Shown here: positions 52,464 through 61,641 of the stretch, piece after piece
Numbering within the stretch: position 1 is the stretch's first letter
How the letters are laid out: each line of letters opens with the position of its first letter
NCBI GenBank assembly: GCA_016713825.1
Contig: JADJOJ010000003.1
Coordinates: 1 to 64,000 of the forward strand
DNA from: Candidatus Leptofilum gracile
Lineage (GTDB): Bacteria > Chloroflexota > Anaerolineae > Promineifilales > Promineifilaceae
Length of the DNA: 64,000 nucleotides
Direction of reading: 5' to 3'
The notes under the pieces: model-generated
Told to the model about the DNA's origin: nothing
The model's input: the letters and a program-made list of their open reading frames with translations, nothing else
The model's database searches: none
Made by a program: the position numbers and the translations under genes

Positions 52464-55400
52464 CTAAATATCGCAGTTGCCCGACATGCAGGCCAGCTCT
52501 TGCGCGGCCGTGGTGAGGTCTTCTTCCTCGTACCGGTAAATCTTGGAAAAGTCGATTTCCGGGAATTTTTCAGCCAGCTGCGTGTACTCTTCAGCGTCGA
52601 TTTCGATGTAGGGCATCTGGTCGTACTGGGCGTCGAAGGCGGGCAGGAAGGCCATGCCGCCAATCTTGTCCTGGTGCTCCCAAATCCAGCGAATGATGTC
52701 CAGCACCTCGTGGTCGCGGTAGGTGATCGTTACGCTGGGATTGTGCTCGGTGTAATGCGTTTTGTTTTGCAGCCAGAACTCACACTGCGTCAGCGCGGAA
52801 CGATCGTTGCGGGTGATGGCCTCTTCTGGCGATTTTACCGGGAAGTGCACCACCCAGGTGGTGGCGTTGTCGCGGGTCTGGCCATTTTCCGGGTCCATCG
52901 GTGCCCCGGCATCTTGCAGCACCTTGAAGACGGGGCTGTGTGAGCCAACGCGCACGTTACGGATGTAGTACGGTGCCCAGCGCGCATGCAGCCCGGAGGA
53001 GGAGTTCACCAGCTGCGAGGAGTTGCCCGATGGCTTGACGCAGGTGACGGACGCCGATTGGTTGATGCCCAGCGTGGCGGCGTACGTTTTGTTGGTTTCT
53101 ACGGCCAGTTTTTGCAACTTTTCCTGAATTTCCGGGTCCTGGGCGGCGGGGCTGTCCATCTGCCCGTTCAAATCGACGCCCAGCAGCCGCTCTTCGATGC
53201 TGTTGGCTTGCCACTGCGGCCGCAAGCCGGGGAAGTGCACGGCCATGGATTGGATGGTGCCGATGATCGTGGCCAGCTCAACCTTTTCACTCAATGTTTC
53301 CAGGGTGTCGTCGGCGCGGGCGATGGCGCTGGTGAGGTTGCAGAATTGATACGGCCGTAAATAAATCTCGCCACAGTTATGCACATACAGGCCGTTGGCA
53401 TCAAACGCATGGACGCCCGGCACCGTGCAGTCGTACACAGCTTCTGTGCCAACCAGCTCAATGGATTTGATGTGAACGCTGAATCGTTCACGGTTGGGGG
53501 TGCGTTGGTAAGCGGCCGTTTTCTCTGCCAGTTTCGCGGCTTTGTCCGGATCAGAAAAGCCGATGCGCTGCTGGAAGACTTGAATATTGTCGTTGCTGAT
53601 CACCAGTTCGTGCTGGGCTTGCGTCCAATATTCTTTCATACCGCCCTGTCCATCGGGCAGGTTGCGGTAACCGGCTTCACGCCGATTTTGGTAAAGGGTC
53701 GCGTTGATGCCCAGGCGCAGCAGCATCCGCTGGGCTGCCTGGAGCGTTGCCAGGTTCGATTGGGCCAGCCGCACGCTGACGCCTTTTTCCTGAGAGCCAA
53801 TCACCGTGCCGTCGGCATCAAACAAGCCACGCAAAAAGCCGCTGTAAAAGGCGCTTGAGGTTTGTTCAATTTCTGACGTGATGGTTTTGTGGTCAGCAGA
53901 AATGCCATACCGGTTGGCCAGATGGTTCAGGCCTGTGGACGAAATTTGCCAGAAGCTGTTGGCTTTGTTCCAGACTGGCTGCATATCGGAGCGGGCCGGA
54001 ATTTTGGCAGCGTGCACGGCGTGGGCCATTTCTACCATTTCCCGACTGTGTTCACCCCAAAAGCGCAGGATGCCCAGATCGCTTTTGGACTCATTGCGCA
54101 CAAACGTGCCGTCGCCGACCAGCAAACCCAGCAGCCAGGCCACCGAAGCGCCGTCATCTGCCGCTTGCCAGGTCACCCCGCGCTGGTCATGTATCCGAAT
54201 CATGTCGCCCGGCTGTAACGCGCCCAGCTCTGTCCATTCCGTCTGCTGCTTTTTACGGGTTTGCTTGGTCACTTGCAGAATGGGATGATCGGCGGTGGCT
54301 TTTAGCGTGTGCCCCTCAACGGTTTCCAGCAGATAGACTGGTTTGTGCCCCGTGTGGAAGAAGCCTGCTTCTGTGGAAGGATGCGCTTCCCCATCTACCA
54401 AAGCGATGAAGGAGCGATCAATCAGTTCGTTGACCTGCTGCGGGCCTTGTTGGGTCATCACCCAGGTATCGGCCGTCACGCATGGATTGGTGCCAAAATC
54501 AGCGGCGGCGCGGCGGGCGGGTTTGTTCTCGACGGCCGCTTTGCGGTTGAAGATACCCGGTTCGCCGCGCTCCGATTCCACCATGTCCAGCACAAAGCGA
54601 GTAATTTCCGCCTGGCTCAGTTCCCGTGAGGGCCACACGGCCGAATTATTGGCATTCCACCGCTGGCTGTTGCTGCGCCAGAAGTCGCCATCTTTGCAGT
54701 GGCGCATTTCCAGGTCGTCGTAATCAAACAGGGAGATCATGGCCGTGCGCCGCACGCCGCCGGAAACGGCCGCATCCCCCACGGCACACATAATGTCATG
54801 GGCGTCTAACGGCCGTAAAAAGCCACCCTGCCGCGAAATAATGCGCGCGCGGGAAAAATCGAGCATCTGGCGCAGTGGCTCTGGCCCTGAGGCCCGGCCA
54901 CCCTTTACCCGCAGCGGCGAGCCAACGGGGCGCACTTCGGAGTAATCAAACTTCACGTCTTCGCCATTGAACCAGGCCGTCAGCCCCACGCGCACCGCCT
55001 CGGCCCACCCTTCCGACGAGTCGGCCACGATATGTGTGGGGGCGGGCTTGCCGCTCTGGCGCACGATGCGGGGGAACTTCTCCACGTACTGCCGCTCCAC
55101 GGAATAGCCCACGCCGCAGCCGCTCATGGAGATGACCAGCGCTTCCACAAAGGAGTCGATGCTGTCTACGGGCATGTAAGAGCAGTTGTAGATGGCGATG
55201 TTGTTGCGACGAGCGGCCGGGCCAGCCATCGCCAGCAGGCGCATGGAGGGCATTACCTTCATCTGCAAAATCCCCTGGCGCACACGTTCGTATGTTTCGG
55301 CGGGCAGGCGGTATTCAGACAGCTCTTTCAGGTAATCGGTGGCCCGGTTGACCGTTTCTACCCACGTCTCGCGGCGGCCCAGATCGTAGTTGAAGCGGGA

Positions 55401-55910
55401 ATATTTGTCGTAGAACTGAAACTTTTGCAGTTGGGTGGGGAAGTAGGGGTCCGATTGGGCAAATGCTTCACGCACGGCATCCGGCACGGGGCGCTTGGTG
55501 CGCATTTTGGCGTGCTCGGCGCGGTAGAGGATGTAATGTTTGGCCGCTTCGTATTCGCCAGCGGCTTGCAGCACCATTTCTACAATGTCCTGCACGCCTT
55601 CGACGGTGGGCAGGTCATACTTGGCGGCCACAACGTTGACGACCTGATGGGTGATGTCTTCGACGGGCGTTTGGGGTTCGATGTCCAGAGTGGTAAAGCA
55701 GCGTTCCAGTGCATTTTGGATGCGGTCCATATCGAAGGGGACGATACGGCCGTCTCGCTTCACAATACTTTGGGGCACCGCCACCTTAAAATAGATACTG
55801 TCGGCATTGAGATGGGTGCCGTTCCCATTTTTGCCATTTTTACCGTTACTACCATTGGCACCGTTGGTTTTTACCAACGCTTTTTCTTGTGGTTGCTGCT
55901 GTTCAGCCAT
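52464..55910 (-). CDS. nrdJ: Class II (adenosylcobalamin-dependent) ribonucleotide reductase with an intein
   Basis: 1148 residues, of which 369 are an intein. Order: ATP-cone (about residues 35-125, VKRDGRIVPFDMDRIQNALERCF), the N-terminal NrdJ segment (DKYSRFNYDLGRRETWVETVNR), the 10-strand barrel with NNIAIYNCSYMPVDS and FGTNP interrupted just before the active-site Cys, then C-GEIYLRPYQFCNLTSAI, and SASVTCVKPSGNSSQL. The C-terminal CMSGNCDI pair regenerates the active site. It makes deoxynucleotides from ribonucleotides with B12. AAAGGAGA precedes the ATG at 55910. nrdR lies directly upstream and is probably its regulator. Confidence 0.95.
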   Translation of the reverse strand: MAEQQQPQEKALVKTNGANGSNGKNGKNGNGTHLNADSIYFKVAVPQSIVKRDGRIVPFDMDRIQNALERCFTTLDIEPQTPVEDITHQVVNVVAAKYDLPTVEGVQDIVEMVLQAAGEYEAAKHYILYRAEHAKMRTKRPVPDAVREAFAQSDPYFPTQLQKFQFYDKYSRFNYDLGRRETWVETVNRATDYLKELSEYRLPAETYERVRQGILQMKVMPSMRLLAMAGPAARRNNIAIYNCSYMPVDSIDSFVEALVISMSGCGVGYSVERQYVEKFPRIVRQSGKPAPTHIVADSSEGWAEAVRVGLTAWFNGEDVKFDYSEVRPVGSPLRVKGGRASGPEPLRQMLDFSRARIISRQGGFLRPLDAHDIMCAVGDAAVSGGVRRTAMISLFDYDDLEMRHCKDGDFWRSNSQRWNANNSAVWPSRELSQAEITRFVLDMVESERGEPGIFNRKAAVENKPARRAAADFGTNPCVTADTWVMTQQGPQQVNELIDRSFIALVDGEAHPSTEAGFFHTGHKPVYLLETVEGHTLKATADHPILQVTKQTRKKQQTEWTELGALQPGDMIRIHDQRGVTWQAADDGASVAWLLGLLVGDGTFVRNESKSDLGILRFWGEHSREMVEMAHAVHAAKIPARSDMQPVWNKANSFWQISSTGLNHLANRYGISADHKTITSEIEQTSSAFYSGFLRGLFDADGTVIGSQEKGVSVRLAQSNLATLQAAQRMLLRLGINATLYQNRREAGYRNLPDGQGGMKEYWTQAQHELVISNDNIQVFQQRIGFSDPDKAAKLAEKTAAYQRTPNRERFSVHIKSIELVGTEAVYDCTVPGVHAFDANGLYVHNCGEIYLRPYQFCNLTSAIARADDTLETLSEKVELATIIGTIQSMAVHFPGLRPQWQANSIEERLLGVDLNGQMDSPAAQDPEIQEKLQKLAVETNKTYAATLGINQSASVTCVKPSGNSSQLVNSSSGLHARWAPYYIRNVRVGSHSPVFKVLQDAGAPMDPENGQTRDNATTWVVHFPVKSPEEAITRNDRSALTQCEFWLQNKTHYTEHNPSVTITYRDHEVLDIIRWIWEHQDKIGGMAFLPAFDAQYDQMPYIEIDAEEYTQLAEKFPEIDFSKIYRYEEEDLTTAAQELACMSGNCDI
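53376..54482 (-). other. Intein with a LAGLIDADG homing endonuclease, in NrdJ
   Basis: 369 residues. It begins with Cys1 (CVTADTWVMTQQG, block A), has block B with TADHP (TLKATADHPILQ), two DOD motifs (WLLGLLVGDGTF and FLRGLFDADGTV), and ends VHAFDANGLYVHN followed by Cys+1 of the extein. The insertion point is NP/CGEI, so the residue after the intein is the Cys that forms the thiyl radical. The endonuclease seems complete. No exact ACGGCCGT octamer is found inside, although the surrounding gene has several. Confidence 0.95.
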
Positions 55911-56030
55911 CGAGTTTCCATCTCCTTTGTGGGTATTACTTACCAATATTGTTTTTTCCAATGCGTGGTTGTGGGAATGCTAGTTGAATCGGTTTTGGGT
56001 AAGCGGCCGTTTGGGTGCTGCAAACGGCCG

Positions 56031-56483
56031 TTACCGCGCTTCAAGCAGTCGGTCAATCTCCTTGCGTATCGACTCCAAATCGTCGAATCCAAGATAGACC
56101 GTGGCGTAGCGGATGTACGCTACCTCGTCTAAATCCTTGAGCTTTTTAATAACCAGATCGCCTGCCATGTGGCTGGAAACTTCGGCCTTGCCTGACTGTT
56201 GCAGTTCGGCCTCTACCTCGCCTGCGATGCGTTCGATGTCGGCAGCGGCCACGGGCCGTTTGGCGCAAGCAACCTTGATGCCGCCCATCAGCTTCTCGCG
56301 TGAGAACTCTTCGCGGGTGCCATCTTGCTTGACCAGCATGGGGGTGGCCAGAATGGGGCGCTCGTAAGAGCTAAACCGTTCGTTGCACTTATCGCACACG
56401 CGCCGCCGCCGGGTTCCCCCCCGAACGTCGTGGCTGGTGTCGATCACGCGGGTTTTGTAATTGTTGCAGTACGGACATCTCAC
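56031..56483 (-). CDS. nrdR: Transcriptional repressor NrdR
   Basis: 150 residues. The zinc ribbon (MRCPYCNNYKTRVIDTSHDVRGGTRRRRVCDKCNERFSSYER in outline) is followed by an ATP-cone (TREEFSREKLMGGIKVACAKRPV). It senses (d)ATP and represses nrd genes. It lies upstream of nrdJ in the same direction, with an octamer-based inverted pair in the gap at about 55985-56035. Confidence 0.96.
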   Translation of the reverse strand: MRCPYCNNYKTRVIDTSHDVRGGTRRRRVCDKCNERFSSYERPILATPMLVKQDGTREEFSREKLMGGIKVACAKRPVAAADIERIAGEVEAELQQSGKAEVSSHMAGDLVIKKLKDLDEVAYIRYATVYLGFDDLESIRKEIDRLLEAR

Positions 56484-56534
56484 GTGGCAAAATCTCCCGT
56501 TGGGCCAAAGCTGCTGCTAATTGGCTAAAAAAAA

Positions 56535-56583
56535 CCAGATATGGGACTGTACTATCTTTTTGCGGCCTTGCCGCCATATATGG
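56535..56583 (-). promoter_or_regulatory. Two CCA(T/G)ATATGG boxes upstream of nrdR
   Basis: CCATATATGG (56574-56583, perfect palindrome) and CCAGATATGG (56535-56544) are 39 bases apart centre to centre, in the 5' region of nrdR. Paired AT-rich boxes are how NrdR usually binds, but the sequences and spacing do not clearly match the published box, so the call is tentative. Confidence 0.35.
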
Positions 56584-56628
56584 GGGTTGGCACTACGAAT
56601 CCCCCTAGATTTGGTACAAGTGGGAGGC

Positions 56629-56657
56629 ATTATAGCATACGGCCGTATCCCTAGCAA
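56629..56657 (-). promoter_or_regulatory. Promoter of nrdR
   Basis: TATAAT (56634-56629) with TTGCTA (56657-56652) and a 17-base spacer on the minus strand. An octamer variant lies in the spacer. Two further octamers follow at about 56694-56720; nothing else is seen up to the ftsZ terminator. Confidence 0.55.
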
Positions 56658-56751
56658 GCAAATACAGGACCGAAAAACCTTAAAAAATTAAACGGCCGTT
56701 AACCTGCTGTTAAACGGCCGTTTACATGGAATTAGAACATCTGTGTGAGGC

Positions 56752-56790
56752 AAAAAAAAAGCCCGCCAAAGCAACACAACTCTGACGGGC
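56752..56790 (-). terminator. Terminator of ftsZ
   Basis: On the minus strand GCCCGTCA pairs with TGGCGGGC around a 20-base loop, followed by a run of nine T. It lies 30 bases past the ftsZ stop. Confidence 0.75.
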
Positions 56791-56816
56791 CAACCAGCTA
56801 AAGGGGTATTTTGAAC

Positions 56817-57983
56817 TTACTCTTTTTTCTTGCGCAAGAAGGCTGGGATGTCGATATCGCTTACGGGGAAAGACGGCCGTTCCTCACGCACTTCTCGCCG
56901 TTGCACCACATTAGACACCGGTGGGGCAATGGGGCGGCTCACCGACTGGCGTACTGGCTCCCGCTGCGGCAGCCTGCTTTCGGCGCGAGACATCTGCCGC
57001 ATCATGGGCGCGCCATGCTCAAAACCCGTGGCAATCACCGTAATGCGAATCTCGTCCTTCATCGTCTCGTCAATGACCGCGCCAAAAATCATGTTCACGT
57101 CCGGGTGGGCCGTCTCGCGAATAATCGCCGCCGCCTGGTTGATTTCGTACAGGCTCAAATCGTTGCCGCCCGTCACGTTGAACAAAATGCCGCGTGCCCC
57201 CGCAATCGTCACGTCTAGCAGCTTGCTGGCCAGCGCCTCTTCCGCCGCCATGCGCGCCCGATCGTCGCCCGTGCCCTTGCCCACAGCCATCAGCGCCGCG
57301 CCGCCCATCGACATCACCGTCTGCACATCGGCAAAGTCCAGGTTGATCAGGCCAGGCACGGTGATCAGCTCGCTGATCCCCTGGATACCCTGGCGCAGCA
57401 CATCATCGGCCAGTTTGAAAGAATCCATAAGGGAAAGGCGGCGATCGGCCGTTTCCAGCAAACGGTCATTCGGAATCACAATCAGCGTGTCCACATGCTC
57501 TTTCAGCTGCTCGATGCCCGTCTCCGCCGCCCGCATCCGCTGCGTGCCCTCAAAGCTAAACGGCTTCGTCACCACGCCAATCGTCAGCGCACCCTGCTCA
57601 CGAGCCACCTTGGCCACGATGGGGCTGGCCCCCGTGCCGGTGCCGCCGCCCATGCACGCCGTCACAAACACCATGTCAGAGCCTTGCAGCAGCTCATGCA
57701 GCTCCTCCATCGACTCTTCTGCCGACTTTGTGCCGATCTCTGGCTTGCCGCCAGAGCCCAGCCCGCGCGTCGTGCGCTCACCGATGGCCACACGCTGCCG
57801 CGCCTGGCTGGCCATCAGCGCCTGCTGATCTGTGTTGATGGCGATGAAATCGACGCCGGAAATATCTTCGGCAATCATCCGGTTGATGGCATTGCTGCCG
57901 CCGCCGCCAACGCCCACCACGCGAATCAGCGCATTTCCTTCTTTTTCTGGCATTCTTTGAATTTTTGCAGTTTTTTGGTTCAT
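56817..57983 (-). CDS. ftsZ: Cell division protein FtsZ
   Basis: 388 residues. The tubulin signature [10 protein letters not shown] is at about 117-126, with [11 protein letters not shown] near the start and the T7 synergy loop [11 protein letters not shown]. After the core, a linker of about 55 residues leads to a C-terminal peptide [17 protein letters not shown], which binds FtsA and MinC. It polymerises with GTP into the division ring. It is the last gene of the dcw group here. Confidence 0.97.
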   Translation of the reverse strand: MNQKTAKIQRMPEKEGNALIRVVGVGGGGSNAINRMIAEDISGVDFIAINTDQQALMASQARQRVAIGERTTRGLGSGGKPEIGTKSAEESMEELHELLQGSDMVFVTACMGGGTGTGASPIVAKVAREQGALTIGVVTKPFSFEGTQRMRAAETGIEQLKEHVDTLIVIPNDRLLETADRRLSLMDSFKLADDVLRQGIQGISELITVPGLINLDFADVQTVMSMGGAALMAVGKGTGDDRARMAAEEALASKLLDVTIAGARGILFNVTGGNDLSLYEINQAAAIIRETAHPDVNMIFGAVIDETMKDEIRITVIATGFEHGAPMMRQMSRAESRLPQREPVRQSVSRPIAPPVSNVVQRREVREERPSFPVSDIDIPAFLRKKKE

Positions 57984-58002
57984 TCTCTTTACCCCTCTTT
58001 GT

Positions 58003-58080
58003 CAGTAATCCGTAGCCAGTAAGCGGTAATCAGTGAGTCAGTCTACTGCTTACTGACCTACCGGTTACTGTTTACTGGTC
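58003..58080. repeat. Inverted short-period tract between ftsA and ftsZ
   Basis: CAGTAATCCGTAGCCAGTAA and GCGGTAATCAGTGAGTCAGT are mirrored by ACTGCTTACTGACCTACCGG and TTACTGTTTACTGG. Same family as 35158 and 46721. Confidence 0.7.
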
Positions 58081-58081
58081 T

Positions 58082-59296
58082 TTAACCTGGTAAAAGTGCC
58101 TTCAAAATGCTGCCCATCTTTCGACCCCATTCCCGGTTGTGGGCGCGGGGTTGGTAAATCTGGTTATCGCTCATCGCCCAGTGCAGCAAGCCCACGCTGG
58201 TGGCGTAGGCGGGCGAATGCAGCCGGTCTACCATGCCTACCAAATTTTGCGGCTGGGCCACGCGGGCTGGCACGTTTAGCACCCGCTCTGCCACTTCGGT
58301 GATGCCGCGCAGCTGGGCGCTGCCGCCGGTGAGCACAATGCCTGCTGGCAGCAAACCGCTGTAGCCAGAACGCTGCACATCTTCCAAAATATGTTGGAAG
58401 ATTTCTTCCACGCGGGCCTCGATAACGTGGGCCAAATCTTGCCGTCCCACCTGAATTTTTTCGCCGCCAAACGGCTCTACGGTAAAGACAGTACTGGGAT
58501 CAATCTTGTCGGGACGGCAGTCGCCGTACTGAATTTTGACCTGTTCGGCCACTTCGTACGGGGCGCGCAGGCCAATGGCGATGTCGTTGCTGACGTGGTA
58601 GCCGCCAATGGGAATGACGTGCGTGTGCCACACTTTGCCTTGCATATACAGGGCAATATCGGTGGTGCCACCGCCAATATCGGCCACGATGACGCCCATC
58701 TCCCGCTCGTTGGGGTCAAGTACCGCTTCGCCAGAAGCGAGGGCGTTGAGCACAAATTCGCTGCTGTTGATGCCCACGTTGCTGGCGCAGCGGGTGAGGT
58801 TTTGCAGGGCAGGGCGGGCGGCGGTAACGATGTGGGTTTCCACTTCTAGCCGAAAGCCATGCATGCCAATCGGGTTGCGCACGCCGTCGTGCTCGTCGAT
58901 GGTGTAGCTGCGGGGGATGAGATGCACAATTTGCCGGTTGGGCGGCACGGGGATGGCCTGGGCCACGTCCAGGGCGCGCTCGATGTCGCCCACGGTGACG
59001 CCTGCCTCGTTACGACCGATGGCCACGATGCCTTTGTTGTTGGTGGAGCTGATATGCTCGCCTGCCATGCTCACAATCGCCTGGGCGAGATCGTAGCCGG
59101 AGGTTTGCTCTGCTTGCTCCACAGCCTGCGCCAGGGCCAGCGACGCCTCGCTGACGTCGATCACCATCCCTTTGCGCATACCGCGCGAGGCGGCCATGCC
59201 CAGCCCGATGATTTGCAGGCGGCCTTCGCGCACCTCACCGACCAGGGCGCACACCTTGGTTGTGCCAATGTCTAAGCCAAAAATAATGTCTGCCAT
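58082..59296 (-). CDS. ftsA: Cell division protein FtsA
   Basis: 404 residues, actin-like fold. GLDIGTTKVCALVGE is the phosphate-1 motif, VIVADIGGGTTDIALY phosphate-2, and GIVLTGGSAQLRGI the adenosine motif. It ends with an amphipathic helix (GSILKALLPG) that holds FtsZ at the membrane. Confidence 0.96.
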   Translation of the reverse strand: MADIIFGLDIGTTKVCALVGEVREGRLQIIGLGMAASRGMRKGMVIDVSEASLALAQAVEQAEQTSGYDLAQAIVSMAGEHISSTNNKGIVAIGRNEAGVTVGDIERALDVAQAIPVPPNRQIVHLIPRSYTIDEHDGVRNPIGMHGFRLEVETHIVTAARPALQNLTRCASNVGINSSEFVLNALASGEAVLDPNEREMGVIVADIGGGTTDIALYMQGKVWHTHVIPIGGYHVSNDIAIGLRAPYEVAEQVKIQYGDCRPDKIDPSTVFTVEPFGGEKIQVGRQDLAHVIEARVEEIFQHILEDVQRSGYSGLLPAGIVLTGGSAQLRGITEVAERVLNVPARVAQPQNLVGMVDRLHSPAYATSVGLLHWAMSDNQIYQPRAHNREWGRKMGSILKALLPG

Positions 59297-59313
59297 GTGC
59301 CAATACCCTCTTT

Positions 59314-59388
59314 TTCGGTAATCGGTGAACGGTATTCGGTAATCGGTAAAAAAGACCGATTACGGATTACCGTTTACCGATAACGGAG
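59314..59388. repeat. Heptad hairpin, AATCGGT family, between ftsQ and ftsA
   Basis: AATCGGT, GAACGGT, ATTCGGT, AATCGGT in the left arm; ACCGATT, ACGGATT, ACCGTTT, ACCGATA in the right arm. It is the clearest heptad example with all units in phase. Confidence 0.85.
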
Positions 59389-59419
59389 ATTCTTGTGCGA
59401 CCTCAAATCTCCAGTTTGT

Positions 59420-60346
59420 TTACTGCGCCAGGAAGTACGGTTTCTCCTGATTGCTGACGCTGACGTATTGGGGTGTGAGCCCCTGGGCCGTCAATTCCTC
59501 TACGATGGTTTCATACACAACGAGTTTTTGGGCCATATCTGTGCCGCTGCCGAAATAGACGCGCCAGCCACGGCCGTCTTGATAGCTGAGTCCGCTGCCG
59601 GGCCGGTAGAATAGCCGGTCGATGTTGGGGCGCAGCTCTTTAAGCTGAAGTGCGCCTGCCAGCACGTCGTGGGGCACAAAGCGCATGTTGGCGGTGATGG
59701 GGGTGGCTACGGCCGTTTCCTCCCCATCTTCTGCGCCTTCGGCAACCGCCACCGGGGTGGGCGCGGCGGCAATCTCCACTTCAGACTGGATCATGAGTAA
59801 GCCCAATGAACCAGATCGTGCGGGGATGAGACGGCCGTTCCGCGTGACCCAAAATTGATTGCTGCCTTCCACCCAAATGGCGATGGGCGAATCTTCTGTG
59901 ACGCTAATTTGCACCTGGTTGGGCCAGTTCAACGTGACCTCGGCGGAAAGAATGCCCGGCACGTTGGCCATAATTTGCTGGGCCGCCGTGCCCGGATCGG
60001 CGGCAAAAACGTGCGACCCGGCCAGATTGCTGGCCTGCACCACCTCGGTGGCCGGCACGGAGACAACGCCCTCTACCGGAATCGCCGTCAGGTAAAAGTT
60101 CTCATCCAGGCCGATGAGCGTGAGCGCGTAAATGGAGAGCGCCAGCAGCCCCAGGCTAATCCAGCGGGCCGAGAGCAGAATTTGGCGCAGGCTGGCCAGC
60201 GGCACCCGCGCCCGCACCTGGTTGCGCCGACGGCGACGCCGGGCTTGTTTGGGCACGCTCAGGCGCGGCAGCGGCATGGCGGAATCCATGCGCCGCATCT
60301 TGGGCTGTTTGCGTAGGCGTTTTGGCTGGTTCTCTCGTTGTTTCAT
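59420..60346 (-). CDS. ftsQ: Cell division protein FtsQ/DivIB
   Basis: 308 residues. A basic cytoplasmic tail (about 1-54) leads to one membrane helix (about 58-78), a POTRA domain (YLTAIPVEGVVSVPATEVVQASNLAGSHVF), and the beta domain with ISVTEDSPIAIWVEG and a late RVYFGSGTDMAQKLVVYETIVEEL. It connects FtsL/FtsB to the septal machine. Confidence 0.92.
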   Translation of the reverse strand: MKQRENQPKRLRKQPKMRRMDSAMPLPRLSVPKQARRRRRRNQVRARVPLASLRQILLSARWISLGLLALSIYALTLIGLDENFYLTAIPVEGVVSVPATEVVQASNLAGSHVFAADPGTAAQQIMANVPGILSAEVTLNWPNQVQISVTEDSPIAIWVEGSNQFWVTRNGRLIPARSGSLGLLMIQSEVEIAAAPTPVAVAEGAEDGEETAVATPITANMRFVPHDVLAGALQLKELRPNIDRLFYRPGSGLSYQDGRGWRVYFGSGTDMAQKLVVYETIVEELTAQGLTPQYVSVSNQEKPYFLAQ

Positions 60347-60378
60347 AAGATAGTTAGCAAAGATTTCACTTGTTTAGG

Positions 60379-60438
60379 TGAAACGTGATGCGTGACGCGT
60401 GATTTCATTTCGTCACGCATTACGTTTCACGCATCACT
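60379..60438. repeat. Heptad hairpin, CGTGATG family, between ddl and ftsQ
   Basis: GTGAAACGTGATGCGTGACG and CGTGATTTC face CGTCACGCATTACGTTTCACGCATCAC in outline. Same family as 48541-48597. Confidence 0.8.
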
Positions 60439-60443
60439 GCCTA

Positions 60444-61574
60444 TCAATCTGTGGAATCTGTTGATTCAAAACTCTTTTTTAGCAACTCTTTTTCTTCGTG
60501 CCGCTCAATGGCCAGGGCGATGAGCTTGTCTAGCAGCTGGCTGTAGGGCAGGCCGGTGGCTTCCCACAGTTTGGGATACATGGAGATGCGGGTGAAGCCG
60601 GGAATGGTGTTGATTTCGTTCAGGTAGAGACGGCCGTTCGCCACATCCAACAATAAATCCACCCGACCCAACCCGGCGCAATCAATCGCCTTGTAAGCAT
60701 GGACAGCCAGACGGCGCACTTCGTCACTTTCCGCTTCCGTCAAATTGGCCGGGATGATCAGCTCGGAATCGTCGCTGACGTATTTGGCGACGTAATCGTA
60801 AAATTCGCGGCGGGGGCGCACTTCGCCGACGACGCTGGCCACCGGTTCAGCGTTGCCCAGCACCGAGACTTCCAGCTCGCGCACGTTGACGCCCTGCTCA
60901 ACCACAATGCGCCGATCGTAGCTGGCGGCTTCATTCAGGCCTGCTTCCAGCTCGGCCCGATTGCGGCATTTGCTGATGCCCACGCTGGAGCCAAGATTGG
61001 CCGGTTTGGTGAAGACCGGGTAGACCAAAATCGCCTCAATTTGCTCGATGACTTTGTACGGCCGTTGCCGCCATTCTCCACTCTGCACCAGCACCCAGGG
61101 CAGCACGGGCAGCCCATTGGCCGTCATCACGTGCTTGAAGATTGCTTTGTCCATGCCCACGGCCGAGCCGACCACGCCCGCGCCGACGTAGGGCAGGTTG
61201 GCCAGCTCCAGCAAGCCCTGCACGGTGCCATCTTCGCCATACGGGCCGTGCAGCACCGGAAAAATGACGTCCAGTTGGGATACGGCCGTCATCCCCACAC
61301 CGTCACCCTCATCCAGCTGCATCAACCCCGACGCTTGCGGATCCGGCAGCAGGGTGGCGTGGTGGCTGCTGGTTTTACCTTCCGTGAGAGTGCCTACGAC
61401 ATCGCCGGTGAGCCAACGGCCGTTTTTGTCGATGCCAATCGGAATGACTTCGTACTTCTCTGGGTTCAGGGCGCGCATCACCGACTGCGCCGAGTTGAGC
61501 GACACCTCATGCTCACCCGACCGCCCGCCGAAAATCACACCGACCCGTACTTTTTGTTTCCCGTTTTCGCTCAT
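60444..61574 (-). CDS. ddl: D-alanine--D-alanine ligase
   Basis: 376 residues from [11 protein letters not shown]. Marks: [16 protein letters not shown] at the start, [30 protein letters not shown], the metal site RVDLLLD and [13 protein letters not shown]. It makes the D-Ala-D-Ala dipeptide for peptidoglycan. A longer start at 61613 includes repeat-derived residues and is unlikely. Confidence 0.95.
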   Translation of the reverse strand: MSENGKQKVRVGVIFGGRSGEHEVSLNSAQSVMRALNPEKYEVIPIGIDKNGRWLTGDVVGTLTEGKTSSHHATLLPDPQASGLMQLDEGDGVGMTAVSQLDVIFPVLHGPYGEDGTVQGLLELANLPYVGAGVVGSAVGMDKAIFKHVMTANGLPVLPWVLVQSGEWRQRPYKVIEQIEAILVYPVFTKPANLGSSVGISKCRNRAELEAGLNEAASYDRRIVVEQGVNVRELEVSVLGNAEPVASVVGEVRPRREFYDYVAKYVSDDSELIIPANLTEAESDEVRRLAVHAYKAIDCAGLGRVDLLLDVANGRLYLNEINTIPGFTRISMYPKLWEATGLPYSQLLDKLIALAIERHEEKELLKKSFESTDSTD

Positions 61575-61599
61575 AAAAAATTGTGAATTGCGAATGGCC

Positions 61600-61641
61600 C
61601 TAACCATTAACAATTAACCATTTACCATTTACCATTAACAA
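61600..61641. repeat. ACCATTAACAATTA tract between murB and ddl
   Basis: CCATTAA, CAATTAA, CCATTTA, CCATTTA, CCATTAA, CAATTAT: six heptads in phase. The murB stop lies at its edge. The same repeat in reverse encodes the signal peptide at 49416. Confidence 0.8.

Noticed and set aside
55032..56132. A 366-codon open frame opposite nrdJ and nrdR
   Set aside because: It lies fully antisense to two clear genes, its composition is rich in His, Gly and Val without any domain, and it has no ribosome site. It is a by-product of codon bias in the real genes.
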